This document shows positions 15,915-25,196 of a stretch of DNA of 54,620 nt, piece after piece (positions within the stretch are counted from its first letter, which is position 1; the number at the start of each line of letters is the position of its first letter). Position numbers and translations under genes: made by a program. The notes beneath the pieces are model-generated. The model worked only from the letters and a program-made list of their open reading frames with translations. It made no database searches and was not told the DNA's origin. Source of the stretch: Caribbeanibacter sp964518305 (GTDB taxonomy: Bacteria; Gemmatimonadota; Gemmatimonadetes; Palauibacterales; Palauibacteraceae); NCBI GenBank assembly GCA_964518305.1, contig CAZFDK010000013.1, positions 1 through 54,620 of the forward strand. The letters are read 5' to 3'.

Positions 15915-16949
15915 TCAGCCCCGCCCGGAATCTCCCTCGGCCGCCAGCTCGCGGCGGAGGACGTTCTCCATATCGGCCGCCACGGCATACGGCGACGCCT
16001 CCCCGGCGTCCAGCCGGCGACGGATCTCCTCCCGGCGCTCCTCCCACTGGCGGTCGGCGGCCCGCTCCAGGCGACGGAGGAGCACCGAATGGGCCTGCTC
16101 CACCCGCACATCCGTGCGGCGCGTCCCGAGGACACCGGAATCACGCAGGCGGCCGAAGTGGGTGTCGAGTCTTTCGAGAAGCTCGTCGACCCCCTCCGCC
16201 TCGGAGGCCACGGTCTGCAGGACCGGCACCTCCCAGTCGATCTCCTCGTCCCGGCCGCCACGGATGCGCTGCATGATCTCCAGCTCCTTGCGGAGGCGGT
16301 CCGCACCGGGCCGGTCGGCCTTGTTCACCACGAAGAGGTCCGCGATCTCGTTGAGGCCGGCCTTCATCGCCTGGATTCCGTCGCCGGACTCGGGCACCAG
16401 CACCACGACCGTCGTGTCGGCGGTGCGGGCGATCTCGAGCTCGGACTGGCCGACGCCCACCGTCTCCAGGAGCACCCGCTCCAGGCCGAAGGCGTCCATC
16501 AGGTCCGCCGCCTCGCGCGTGGACGTGGCCAGCCCTCCCAGCGAGCCCCGGCTGGCCATGGATCGGATGAAGAGGCCGCGGTCCGACGCCAGCTCCGTCA
16601 TCCGCACCCGGTCGCCCAGGAGGGCGCCGCCGCTGAAGGGGCTGGTCGGGTCCACGGCGATGACCCCTACCCGGAGGCCCTCCTCGCGGTAGGAACGGGC
16701 CAGCTCCTTCGTCAGCGTCGACTTGCCGGCGCCGGGCGGTCCGGTGATACCGATCCGCCGTGCCCGCCCCACCCGGTCGTGCACCGTGTCCAGGAGCGCC
16801 TCGAAGCCGGGCGTCTCGTTCTCGACCATGGAGATCGCGCGGGCCAGGGCCCGCTGTCGTCCCCTGCGGAACTCCTCCAGGAGCTCGGCCGGGGGCTCGA
16901 CCCCGGCCTCCGGTCCCCGGTCGTCTTCCGCATCGGCCAGCTCGGTCAT
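15915..16949 (-). CDS. meaB: MeaB/ArgK-family GTPase, acyl-CoA mutase chaperone
   Basis: G3E-family P-loop GTPase that loads and protects B12-dependent acyl-CoA mutases. 344 residues with the G1 motif GPPGAGKSTL, VIAVDPTSPFSGGALLGDR, METVGVGQSE-like ETVGVGQSE, the NKAD specificity motif and a C-terminal dimerisation arm. The start at ATG 16949 is set by a strong AAGGAGGGG site; an ATG 11 codons upstream lacks one. It precedes the mutase large subunit by 128 bases and follows mgtE by 37. Confidence 0.93.
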   Translation of the reverse strand: MTELADAEDDRGPEAGVEPPAELLEEFRRGRQRALARAISMVENETPGFEALLDTVHDRVGRARRIGITGPPGAGKSTLTKELARSYREEGLRVGVIAVDPTSPFSGGALLGDRVRMTELASDRGLFIRSMASRGSLGGLATSTREAADLMDAFGLERVLLETVGVGQSELEIARTADTTVVVLVPESGDGIQAMKAGLNEIADLFVVNKADRPGADRLRKELEIMQRIRGGRDEEIDWEVPVLQTVASEAEGVDELLERLDTHFGRLRDSGVLGTRRTDVRVEQAHSVLLRRLERAADRQWEERREEIRRRLDAGEASPYAVAADMENVLRRELAAEGDSGRG

Positions 16950-16986
16950 CGGGTCGTTCCCCTCCTTCTGCGCGCCGGGCATGAGA

Positions 16987-18321
16987 TCAGAGCAGCAGGG
17001 CCGAGGCCAGGCCCAGCAGCAGGAAGAAGCCGGCCAGGTCGGTGAGCGCCGTGACGAAGATGGAGGAGGCCACCGCCGGGTCGACACCCAGGCTCTCCAG
17101 GAAGATCGGAATGAAGGCGCCGGCGAAGGAGGCCACGACCAGGTTGCCCCACATGGCCATCATCACCACGAGGCCGTACATGGGCTGGCCGGCCAGGAAG
17201 AGCCCGACCAGCGCCATGATACCGCCCAGCACCAGGCCGTTCACCAGGCCGACCACCACCTCCTTGCCCACCACGCGCCACCGCTCGGTGAGGGACTCGT
17301 CCGCCACGGCGATGCGGCGCACCGTGACGGCCAGGGCCTGAGTCCCCGCGTTGCCCCCCATGCCCGCGATGATCGGCATCACGGCGGCCAGGGTGACGAT
17401 GGCGTCGATGGTGTCCTGGTAGTACCAGACCACCGACGCGGCCAGGGCCGCCGTACCCAGGTTGGCGATGAGCCACGGCAGTCGGCTCCGGATGGCCTCC
17501 CTCGTCCCGCCCCGGATCTCCTCCTCGTCGGAGACGGCGGCGAACCGGAGGATGTCTTCGGTCGTCTCGGCCTCGATGACGTCGATCACGTCGTCGAAAG
17601 TGACCCGTCCGACGAGCCGGTTGAGCGGATCCACGACGCCGATGGAGGCCATGTTGTAGCGGGACAGTGTCCGCCCCACCTCCTCCTGGTCCGCCTCGAC
17701 GGAGGCCAGCGCCGGCGGATCCTCCACCTCCTCCAGGATCGGCGTCTCCGGCTCGGCGACCACCAGGTCCTGCAGACTGACCACGCCCCGGAGGTTGCCG
17801 TTCCGGTCGGTGACGAAGATGGAGTAGAAGTCCTCCATCTCGGCCGCCTGCCGGCGGATCTCGTCCAGGGCCTCGCCGCAGGTGTGTCCCGAGGGGACGG
17901 CGATGAGGTCGCGGGTCATGATTCCGCCCGCCGTTTCCTCCGGGTACTCCAGGAGCTCCTGGATATCGTCCCCGCCCTCCACGGTGGACAGGACGCGGGC
18001 CTGCTCCTCGGGCCCCAGCTCTCCGATGAGGTCCGCCGCGTCGTCGTCCGCCAGCTCGGCCACGAGCTCGTCCACGCGGTCCGGATCCAGCCGGATCAGC
18101 AACTCGCCCGGGTGCTCGGCCTCCTCCATCTCGGCGAGGGACTCCGATGCCAGCTCCGCCGAAAGGACGGAGAGCACCCACAGCTGCTCGTCCTCGTTCA
18201 GATCCTCCAGCAAATCCGCCACGTCGCTGGGATGGAGGCTGGCGAAATACTCGCGCACCTCCCCCGCGCTCTTGTGCTCCAGCAGGCTCTGGAGGTAGGG
18301 CCCCCGCTCCTCAGGCTTCAC
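16987..18321 (-). CDS. mgtE: Magnesium transporter MgtE
   Basis: Mg2+ channel of the inner membrane, 444 residues (usual length ~450). Domain order: N domain of helical repeats with DVADLLEDLNEDEQ and ADLIGELGPEEQ, a CBS pair (residues ~130-255; FYSIFVTDRNGNLRGVV, RLVGRVTFDDVIDVIE), a plug helix, and five membrane helices with the signature AGMGGNAGTQALA. The GTG start at 18321 overlaps the DUF502 stop (GTGA) and has GGGAGGGGAG upstream; the in-frame sequence further upstream is non-homologous. Confidence 0.95.
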   Translation of the reverse strand: MKPEERGPYLQSLLEHKSAGEVREYFASLHPSDVADLLEDLNEDEQLWVLSVLSAELASESLAEMEEAEHPGELLIRLDPDRVDELVAELADDDAADLIGELGPEEQARVLSTVEGGDDIQELLEYPEETAGGIMTRDLIAVPSGHTCGEALDEIRRQAAEMEDFYSIFVTDRNGNLRGVVSLQDLVVAEPETPILEEVEDPPALASVEADQEEVGRTLSRYNMASIGVVDPLNRLVGRVTFDDVIDVIEAETTEDILRFAAVSDEEEIRGGTREAIRSRLPWLIANLGTAALAASVVWYYQDTIDAIVTLAAVMPIIAGMGGNAGTQALAVTVRRIAVADESLTERWRVVGKEVVVGLVNGLVLGGIMALVGLFLAGQPMYGLVVMMAMWGNLVVASFAGAFIPIFLESLGVDPAVASSIFVTALTDLAGFFLLLGLASALLL

Positions 18322-19061
18322 TCCTTCTCTCCCCTCCCGTCCCGATCGTCGCCCGTCTCTTCTCCGGCCAGCTCGTCCAGTTCGTCCGTCTCCACCGGCC
18401 CGGCGGATCCCGGCGGAGCGCCTCCCGGCTCGCGGGCCAGCTGCACCCCGTCGCCGCCCGCCTCGCTCTCCGCGGGCACCGCCGCTCCCACGGACAGGAC
18501 CATCCGGAACCCGTCCTCCACGCTCATCTCCAGCCGGCGCACCCGCTCCTCCGGCAGGATGAGAAGGTATCCGCTCGTCGGGTTCGGGGCGGTGGGCAGG
18601 AAGAGGCTCACCGCCCGGGAGCCGACCTCCCGCTCCACCTCCGCCGGCGCCCGGGCCGTGGCGAAGGCCAGCGCCCAGGAGCCCGGCTCCGGGTATTCGA
18701 TCAGCGCACAGTACCGGAAGAGGTTCTCGTCCCGCTCCAGCACCGACTGCACCACTCGCGACGAGGCGCCGTAGACGCGCCGGACCAGGGGCACGCGCGA
18801 CAGCAGGTTGTTCCACCGCTCCAGCACCCGTCGGCCCAGCGTGCGGTCCGAGATCCACCCGACGATGAGCAGCAGGACCACCAGGGCGAGGATGCCGAGT
18901 CCCGGCCAGCGGGCGCCGGCGATCGGGGGCAGATACCGGCCGAGGATGACGTCGATGCGCTCGAAGAGCCAGCGCAGCACGAATACCGTCACGCCGAGAG
19001 GGGCGATGACGATCAGTCCCAGGACCAGGTATCGCCGGAGCCGCTCGCCGAATTCCCTCAC
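18318..19061 (-). CDS. DUF502 family membrane protein
   Basis: 247 residues with two N-terminal transmembrane helices (RRYLVLGLIVIAPLGVTVFV and GLGILALVVLLLIVGWI), followed by PLVRRVYGASSRVVQSV and LFLPTAPNPTSGYLLILP, the DUF502 hallmarks. The last 45 residues are acidic and disordered. Function is not established for the family. It overlaps mgtE and ybeY by 4 bp each. Confidence 0.88.
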   Translation of the reverse strand: MREFGERLRRYLVLGLIVIAPLGVTVFVLRWLFERIDVILGRYLPPIAGARWPGLGILALVVLLLIVGWISDRTLGRRVLERWNNLLSRVPLVRRVYGASSRVVQSVLERDENLFRYCALIEYPEPGSWALAFATARAPAEVEREVGSRAVSLFLPTAPNPTSGYLLILPEERVRRLEMSVEDGFRMVLSVGAAVPAESEAGGDGVQLAREPGGAPPGSAGPVETDELDELAGEETGDDRDGRGEKE

Positions 19062-19594
19062 GTCCCGTCCCCGCCTTCCCGCTCCGCGCTGCCGTCGCGC
19101 CCTCCCCCGGACTCCTCCCGGGCACGTTCCACGATCTCCTCCTGGAGGCGGTACATCTCCGAGGACTCTCGCCCCTCACCCTCCGGATGGACGTGCCCCA
19201 GCACGTGCAGGGCCCCGTGCGTCACGAGCCGCACGACTTCCTCGGCCGGCGGCAGCCCCCGCTCCTCGGCCGACTCACGTGCCACGTCCGGACACAGGTA
19301 GACATCGCCCGTCGGCGGCGCGTCGGGATCGGAGAGGGGAAAGGCGATGACGTCGGTGGGACGGTCCCGGTCCAGGTAGCGGCGGTTCATGTCGGCGATC
19401 TCGTCCGCCGCGAGGCAGGTGAAGGAGACTTCACCCCGGTTCGCGGGGGCACCGGCGTCCGGGTGGTCGGCGTCGTCGATTTCCGGTCCGTCACGGCCGG
19501 ACAGCGCCTCCCGGGCCGCCCGCTCTGCCGCCGGCAGCGCCTCCCGAGCCGCCGGCCACTCTTCGAACCGGTTGAAGTGAAGCTCGACCGTCAC
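19058..19594 (-). CDS. ybeY: Endoribonuclease YbeY (rRNA maturation factor)
   Basis: Zinc-dependent endoribonuclease for 16S rRNA 3' maturation. 178 residues with the metal motif HGALHVLGHVHPEG (three histidines) and DRDRPTDVIAFPL. The GTG at 19594 overlaps the stop of the HD hydrolase gene as GTGA. The bases before it are pyrimidine-rich with no ribosome site, so translation probably depends on coupling. An acidic low-complexity insert (residues ~38-52, ...DDADHPDAGAPANRG) and an acidic tail lengthen it. PhoH-PgpH-YbeY is a well-known gene order. Confidence 0.93.
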   Translation of the reverse strand: MTVELHFNRFEEWPAAREALPAAERAAREALSGRDGPEIDDADHPDAGAPANRGEVSFTCLAADEIADMNRRYLDRDRPTDVIAFPLSDPDAPPTGDVYLCPDVARESAEERGLPPAEEVVRLVTHGALHVLGHVHPEGEGRESSEMYRLQEEIVERAREESGGGRDGSAEREGGDGT

Positions 19595-21918
19595 GGGGAA
19601 GGAGGGGAGGAGGCCGCCCCCGCGACACCGCCGGCACGCGTATCCCGCCCGGAGGGCGTCGTCCCCTCCCCGGGCCGCACGTCCGGTGGCGCCGTGGGCT
19701 CGGCCGTCACGCCGCCGGCGGCGGAGGGATAGTCGATACGGTGGTGATACATTCCCGTCAGTACGCGTGCGAACTGGTCCTCGATCCGGTCCAGATCCCG
19801 CAGCGTCAGGGGACACTGGTCCAGCTGCCGCTCCTCGATCCGCTCCCGGATGATCTGACGGATCACCTCGCGAATCCTCTCCGGCGACGGGTCCCGCAGG
19901 GCCCGGCAGGCGGACTCGATGCCGTCGGCCAGCATGACGACCGCCGTCTCCTTGCGCTGGGGCTTCGGTCCCGGGTAGGCGAAGTCGCCCGGATCCAGGT
20001 CCAGCTCCGGCTCCTCGCGCTTCGCCTTCTCCAGGAAGTAGCCGATCTTCCGCGTGCCGTGGTGCTCGCTGATGAAGCACTTCACGGCCTCCGGCAGTCC
20101 CGCCTCCTCCGCCATCCGGAGACCCTCGCGAACGTGCTCGCGAATCACCTCGGCGCTCCGGGACGGCCGCAGCCGATCATGAGGATTCCGCCCCTTGGGC
20201 TGGTTCTCGATGAAGTAGTGGGGGCGGGCCATCTTTCCGATGTCGTGATAGTAGACCCCGACGCGGGCCAGCAGCGCGTTGGCCCCGATGGCCTGGCAGG
20301 CGGCTTCCGACAGATTGGCGACATTCACCGAGTGGGCGTAGGTGCCCGGCGCCTCGCGCGAGAGGCGGCGGAGAAGCGGCCGGTTCAGATCGGAGAGCTC
20401 CAGCAGCGTCTGGTCCGTGGTGATGCCGGTGAGACGCTCGAGGGCCGGCACCACGGCGCCCACGGCGAGCACCGTGCTCAGGGTCGCGTTCACGCTCCCC
20501 CATCCGGCGGCCGCGGCGAGATCGCCCAGCGAGAAGTACCGGAGCAGGGCCAGGGTACCGCCGGCCAGAACGTAGGCGCCGGCCACAGCGGCGATGAGCA
20601 TCCAGCTCTGGGCCCGCCGCTCGATCCACTGGACGCCCACGGCCGCCGCGGTGCCCGCCACCGCAGCGGTGAAGGGAGCGGTGATTCCCACGAACGGGGG
20701 CTGGCCAGCCAGGAGCGCCGTGAGGAAGAGCGTGGTCAGGACGCCCAGCAGGCCGTCGTACAGGACCCCCGTGATCAGCGCAGCGAAAGCCACGGGGATC
20801 AGGAGCGTCGAGGCCCCGGTCCGGGCGATGACGGCACCGGCCCCCAGGACGAGCAGCATGGAGCCGAAGACGATCCCGACGCCGCTGGCGCTCTCGTACA
20901 CCTGCCGCCGGTACAGGAAGAGGACGCCGCCGAAGAGGCCCAGCAGGAGCCCGGCGTAGGCGAACCCGCCGAGCCCCTGCACCAGTCGACCCTCGCCGCT
21001 CGCGGCGCTCCTCTCCCGGAGGGCGTCCCGGTACGCGCGGAGCTCCTGCATATCCGCGGCCCCCACCCGCTCGTGGGCGGACACGATGAGCTCGTCCTCG
21101 AGCACCCGGCCGGCCGTCTCGGCCACCGCCTCCCGCGCCTGCCTACGTGCCTGACGCGTCTCGGCCCGGTCCAGACTCAGGGTGGGGCGGGCGAAGCGGA
21201 CGACCAGCGTCTCGTAGAGAGCCACCGAGGCGGCGGCGGAGTCGGCCAGGGGAAGGGACGCTGTTCGGTCGTAGAACTCTCCCAGCGTGGTGACGGAGTC
21301 CCGGTCCACGAGGCGGTCCTCGCCGTCGGGCGTCTGTACGACCACGCGGGTAGCGGACACCTGCTGCAGATCCGAGGACGGGGCCACGCCCTCCGGTAGC
21401 AGGCGGCGGAAGGCACCGGTGAGCTCATCCCGGATCTGCGCCCGATTCCGGTCGTCCATCAGATACGCCACCTGCGCGGAGCTCGGGCTCAACCCGCGGC
21501 CCTGGAGCCAGCTCCTCACCGCCTCGCGGCCGGCGGCGGAAGCGACGCTGTCGAGCCCGGCGAAGAAGCGCTCGATGCGCGCCTCGACGCTGTCGGCGCT
21601 CGCCGGCGTGAGGTCGAAGCGCGGCGACACGCTCTGCTCCGCCTGCCGACGCTCCTTCTCCAGCTGCTCCTGCGACTTCTCGACGGTGAACGGGATCTCG
21701 GCGATCACGTCCTCCTGGGCCACCATCCCCTCCTCGAGGAGGGCGAAGTCCGGCAGGGGGGAGCGCGGGAAGAGGAAGACGACGGCCAGGGCGGCGGCCG
21801 CCGCGATGAGCGCGCGGAAGCCGTGGTGGGCGACCTGCTCCCGCCACCCGCTCCCCGGCGGCCGGTCCACGGCGCGCAGGCTGCGGCGCCACTTCTGCCA
21901 CCGGCCGGGGGCCATCAT
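19591..21918 (-). CDS. 7TM-HD phosphohydrolase, PgpH-type (c-di-AMP phosphodiesterase family)
   Basis: 775 residues. One N-terminal helix (LIAAAAALAVVFLFP), a large extracellular 7TMR-HDED domain (residues ~60-330), seven membrane helices (~330-510), then a cytoplasmic HD domain with TYAHSVNVANLSEAAC, YYHDIGKMARPHYFIENQ, SEHHGT and ADGIESACRAL. Gram-positive homologues hydrolyse c-di-AMP; that activity is inferred here. The ATG at 21918 begins 4 bases after the phoH stop. Good match in length and architecture. Confidence 0.92.
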   Translation of the reverse strand: MMAPGRWQKWRRSLRAVDRPPGSGWREQVAHHGFRALIAAAAALAVVFLFPRSPLPDFALLEEGMVAQEDVIAEIPFTVEKSQEQLEKERRQAEQSVSPRFDLTPASADSVEARIERFFAGLDSVASAAGREAVRSWLQGRGLSPSSAQVAYLMDDRNRAQIRDELTGAFRRLLPEGVAPSSDLQQVSATRVVVQTPDGEDRLVDRDSVTTLGEFYDRTASLPLADSAAASVALYETLVVRFARPTLSLDRAETRQARRQAREAVAETAGRVLEDELIVSAHERVGAADMQELRAYRDALRERSAASGEGRLVQGLGGFAYAGLLLGLFGGVLFLYRRQVYESASGVGIVFGSMLLVLGAGAVIARTGASTLLIPVAFAALITGVLYDGLLGVLTTLFLTALLAGQPPFVGITAPFTAAVAGTAAAVGVQWIERRAQSWMLIAAVAGAYVLAGGTLALLRYFSLGDLAAAAGWGSVNATLSTVLAVGAVVPALERLTGITTDQTLLELSDLNRPLLRRLSREAPGTYAHSVNVANLSEAACQAIGANALLARVGVYYHDIGKMARPHYFIENQPKGRNPHDRLRPSRSAEVIREHVREGLRMAEEAGLPEAVKCFISEHHGTRKIGYFLEKAKREEPELDLDPGDFAYPGPKPQRKETAVVMLADGIESACRALRDPSPERIREVIRQIIRERIEERQLDQCPLTLRDLDRIEDQFARVLTGMYHHRIDYPSAAGGVTAEPTAPPDVRPGEGTTPSGRDTRAGGVAGAASSPPSP

Positions 21919-21922
21919 ATGG

Positions 21923-22879
21923 TCAGCTGGTCCCGCCGTCTTCGTCCTGGTCCCGGTAGGCCCGGATGATCTCCTTCACCAGGCGGTGGCGCACCACGTC
22001 CGTCTCGCTCAGGTAGACGAACTCGATGCCGTCGATGCACCGCAGGAGCTCCTCGATCTCCAGCAGCCCGGAGGCGCCGGGGTGGGAGAGGTCGATCTGG
22101 GTCTTGTCGCCGGTGATGACCACCTGCGAGTTCAGGCCCAGGCGAGTGAGGAACATCTTCATCTGGGCCGTTGTCGCGTTCTGGGCCTCGTCCAGGATGA
22201 GGAAGGCGTCCGACAGGGTTCGACCCCTCATGTACGCCAGGGGCGCGATCTCCACCGTCTCGTCCTCGATGGCCCGCTGCATCTCCTCTCGGGGCATCAT
22301 GTCCCCCAGGGCGTCGTACAGCGGCCGGAGGTAGGGATCCACCTTCTCCCGGATGTCGCCCGGCAGGAAGCCGAGCTCCTCGCCCGCCTCCACAGCGGGC
22401 CGGGTGAGGATGATCTTCCGGACTCGCTTCCGATGGAGGGCCGCCACGGCCTTCGCCACCGCCAGGTAGGTCTTCCCGGTTCCCGCCGGCCCGATGCCCA
22501 CGGTGACGTCGTTGTTCTGCATGGCGTCCAGGTAGCGGCGCTGTCCCTCGGACTTGGGCTGGATCAGCTTGCCCGCCTGGGGGAGCGTGACCGAGACCTC
22601 CTCGGCATCGTCCGAGGAGGCGTCGAACTCGGCGGTCCCCTGGCCGTCGGTGGCTTCGCGGTAGTAGCGCTCCACGTCCCCCACGTCCAGGGGTTCGTGG
22701 AGCCGGGCCTGGCGGACCATTCGCTTCGCCACGGGAACGACCTCCTCCACCGCCTCGGGAGGTCCGGAGAGGATCAGCTCGTCGCCGCGCAGGATCACAC
22801 GGCAGTCGGCGAGGCGGGACAGGGCGGTGAGGTGTGAGTCGTTGACGCCGGCGAGGAGGAGCTGGTCCGCCCCCTCCAC
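21923..22879 (-). CDS. PhoH-like protein (NTPase); true start probably upstream at a non-standard codon
   Basis: P-loop NTPase with a KH-like N-terminus; ATPase GIGPAGTGKTYLAVAKAV (Walker A), AFLILDEAQNAT (Walker B), TGDKTQIDL. From the GTG at 22879 it has 318 residues. The same frame is open to 22966, and the stretch STVEHRLSVEGADQLLLAGVND continues the family's normal N-terminus (EHR...EG.D...L.GVND) across that GTG. No ATG, GTG or TTG exists upstream; CTG at 22936 or ATC at 22930, downstream of GGAG, are the candidates. Role in RNA metabolism is likely, given the ybeY linkage. Confidence 0.9.
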   Translation of the reverse strand: MEGADQLLLAGVNDSHLTALSRLADCRVILRGDELILSGPPEAVEEVVPVAKRMVRQARLHEPLDVGDVERYYREATDGQGTAEFDASSDDAEEVSVTLPQAGKLIQPKSEGQRRYLDAMQNNDVTVGIGPAGTGKTYLAVAKAVAALHRKRVRKIILTRPAVEAGEELGFLPGDIREKVDPYLRPLYDALGDMMPREEMQRAIEDETVEIAPLAYMRGRTLSDAFLILDEAQNATTAQMKMFLTRLGLNSQVVITGDKTQIDLSHPGASGLLEIEELLRCIDGIEFVYLSETDVVRHRLVKEIIRAYRDQDEDGGTS

Positions 22880-22980
22880 GGAGAGCCGGTGCTCGACGGT
22901 GGAACTGTCGACTGCGCTCTGCTGTTCGATCGTCAGAAACTCCGTGGTTCGTTGTCGATGCGCGTGCTACCCAGTCTCCG

Positions 22981-24879
22981 TCATCCCTCCGGCGCCGATC
23001 CTCCGCGCCGGCGCTCCAAACCCAGCTCGCGCAGCTCTCTCTCGTCCACCGGGGACGGCGCCCCCTCCATCAGGCCCCTGGCCGCCGTCGTCTTCGGGAA
23101 CGCGATCACCTCTCGAATCGAATCCGCGCCGATCAGGAGGGCGATCACCCGATCCAGCCCCACCGCGAAGCCGCCGTGGGGCGGGACGCCGTACCGGAAG
23201 GCCTCGAGCAGGAACCCGAAGCGCTGTTCCGCCTCCTCGGAGGAGAGCCCGAGAACCGTGAAGATGGCCCGCTGGAGGGCCGAATCGTGGCAACGAATAC
23301 TCCCGCTGCAAATCTCCGTTCCATTGTACACGACGTCGTACGCGTGGCTCTTCGCGGACAGGGGCTCCTCCACGACCTGCTCCGGGTCGTCCGTCCGGGG
23401 GAGCGTGAACGGATGGTGGCTCGGCACCGGCTCCCCGGTCTCAGGCTCCTCCTCGAAGAGCGGATACTCGACGATCCACGCGAAGCGGTGGGCGTCCTCC
23501 TCCAGGGTGTCCAGCAGCCGCGCCGTCTCCCGCCTGAGGGCGGAGAGCGGGGCGCCGGTCTCCGCGTCCGGGCCGGCCACCAGCAGGACCACGTCGCCCG
23601 CCTCCACGCCGTGCTCCGCCTCCAGGGCCTCGGCGGCCTCCGGATGGTCCTCCAGGAAGCGCGCCGGCGGCCCCGACCACCCGTCGGCTTCCGCCTTCAG
23701 CCACAGCACGCCCTTCGCGCCGCGGTCCTGGGCCAGCGCGTCCAGCTCGTCCAGGTCGGCGCGTGAGAGGCGATCGGCGGCCGGCTCCTCCCCGGCGGCG
23801 GTGCTCGCCACGAAGCCGCGCACCCGCCCCCCGGCCTTCACCGCGCCGTCGAAGATCCGGAACCCGATGCCGGTCAGCGGCTCGGAGAAGTCCTGGAGCT
23901 CCCAGGGGACCCTCAGGTCCGGGGAGTCGGTGCCGTAGCGCTCCAGCGCGTCGTCGTAGGAGATCTTCGGAAAGGGGAGTTCGGGGCTGACGCCCGCTCC
24001 CTCCTCCCACATGCGGGCCAGCATGCGGGAGCAGACTCGCCGCACGTCCTCCTCCCCGACGAAGGCCATCTCGGCGTCGATCTGCGTGAACTCGGGCTGT
24101 CGATCCGCGCGCAGGTCCTCGTCCCGCAGGCACTTCGCCACCTGGTAGTAGCGGTCGAAGCCGGAGACCATGAGCAGCTGCTTGTAGAGCTGGGGCGACT
24201 GCGGCAGGGAGTAGAACTCGCCGCTATGCATTCGGCTCGGGACCAGGAAGTCCCGCGCGCCCTCCGGCGTCCGACGGGTCAGGAGGGGCGTCTCCACCTC
24301 GAGGAAGTCCTCCTCGTCCAGCGCCCGGCGGGCCGCGGCGGTGGCCCGGTGGCGCACGCGAAAGTTCTCGAGCATCTCCGGCCGTCGGAGGTCCAGCACG
24401 CGGTGCCGGAGCCGGAGCTCCTCGGACGGGAGATCCTCCTCGGGGGGGACCGCCACGAGGATGGGGAGCGGATCGGCTTCGGACAGACGCTCCACCTCCT
24501 CGGCGTGCACCTCCACCTCGCCGGTGGGGAGCTCGGGATTCACCGCGTCCTCGGGACGGCGGACCACCTCGCCGGTCACCCGGATCACGTCCTCCGGGTT
24601 CAGCTCCCGACCCAGCTCCAGGGCCTCCTCCGACGACCACTCCGGCCCGAGCGAGACCTGGACCAACCCGGCCCGGTCGCGCAGATCGACGAAGAAGAGG
24701 CCGCCCAGGTCGCGGCGGCCATGGACCCATCCCGCCAGCGTCACCCGACGGCCGGCGTCCTCGGCCCGCACCTCGCCACACCGGAGATCCCTGAGGGCGG
24801 TGGCCCCGGTCCCGCTCCTGTCCGGGTCCCGTTCCTGCTCCGTGTCCTGATTCGTGTCCTGCTCCGAAGGGTCGGTCAC
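22981..24879 (-). CDS. aspS: Aspartyl-tRNA synthetase
   Basis: Charges tRNA-Asp (and perhaps tRNA-Asn, not decidable here). 632 residues, bacterial type: OB-fold anticodon domain (VTLAGWVHGRRDLGGLFFVDL), class II motif 2 (RDEDLRADRQPEFTQID), a GAD insertion (ADLDELDALAQDRGAKGVL) and motif 3 (GFAVGLDRVIALLIGADS ending in FPKT). The GTG at 24879 with GGGAGGA upstream is preferred over an in-frame start 29 codons earlier. A charged Asp/Glu-rich leader of about 25 residues precedes the OB fold. First gene of the minus-strand run toward phoH and pgpH. Confidence 0.95.
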   Translation of the reverse strand: MTDPSEQDTNQDTEQERDPDRSGTGATALRDLRCGEVRAEDAGRRVTLAGWVHGRRDLGGLFFVDLRDRAGLVQVSLGPEWSSEEALELGRELNPEDVIRVTGEVVRRPEDAVNPELPTGEVEVHAEEVERLSEADPLPILVAVPPEEDLPSEELRLRHRVLDLRRPEMLENFRVRHRATAAARRALDEEDFLEVETPLLTRRTPEGARDFLVPSRMHSGEFYSLPQSPQLYKQLLMVSGFDRYYQVAKCLRDEDLRADRQPEFTQIDAEMAFVGEEDVRRVCSRMLARMWEEGAGVSPELPFPKISYDDALERYGTDSPDLRVPWELQDFSEPLTGIGFRIFDGAVKAGGRVRGFVASTAAGEEPAADRLSRADLDELDALAQDRGAKGVLWLKAEADGWSGPPARFLEDHPEAAEALEAEHGVEAGDVVLLVAGPDAETGAPLSALRRETARLLDTLEEDAHRFAWIVEYPLFEEEPETGEPVPSHHPFTLPRTDDPEQVVEEPLSAKSHAYDVVYNGTEICSGSIRCHDSALQRAIFTVLGLSSEEAEQRFGFLLEAFRYGVPPHGGFAVGLDRVIALLIGADSIREVIAFPKTTAARGLMEGAPSPVDERELRELGLERRRGGSAPEG

Positions 24880-25196
24880 CTTCTGGTCCTCCCTGGCGCG
24901 TCGTTCGGGTCGTCGGATGTGTCCGGCTCGTCCGCCGTCGGGTCGAGAGGCCGCCGCAGCGGCCACGGCGCGGACGGGCCATCCCGCGGGACGAACGGGG
25001 TGATGCGCTGCCGCGGGGCAGTCGGCCGCCGTCGATCATCGCCGCCGAGTGGCAGGAGACGGGGGAACGGCGACGATGCACGTCCAGTATTAAGGTCCCG
25101 GCCGGCGATCTCCCGCCGGTCGGGCGCCCGGGCGCCCGGAGTATAACCGAAGCGATTCTGAGCCGACAACCGAGCGGGACCCCCACCGGAGCCTCC
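24880..25196. other. Divergent intergenic region between aspS and rlmN
   Basis: 317 bases without a gene I can support. It must hold the promoters of aspS (-) and rlmN (+). Visible are an AT-rich CAGTATTAAGG at 25085-25095, an 18-bp palindrome and a TATAAC element (listed separately). No credible TTGACA-like -35 was found for either gene. Confidence 0.6.
25121..25147 (+). promoter_or_regulatory. 18-bp palindrome abutting a -10-like element upstream of rlmN
   Basis: CGGGCGCCCGGGCGCCCG (25121-25138) is a perfect palindrome, and TATAAC (25142-25147) starts three bases after it, 50 bases before the rlmN ATG. The palindrome occupies the place of the promoter spacer, so a bound protein would block or help polymerase. 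No recognisable -35. Confidence 0.4.
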
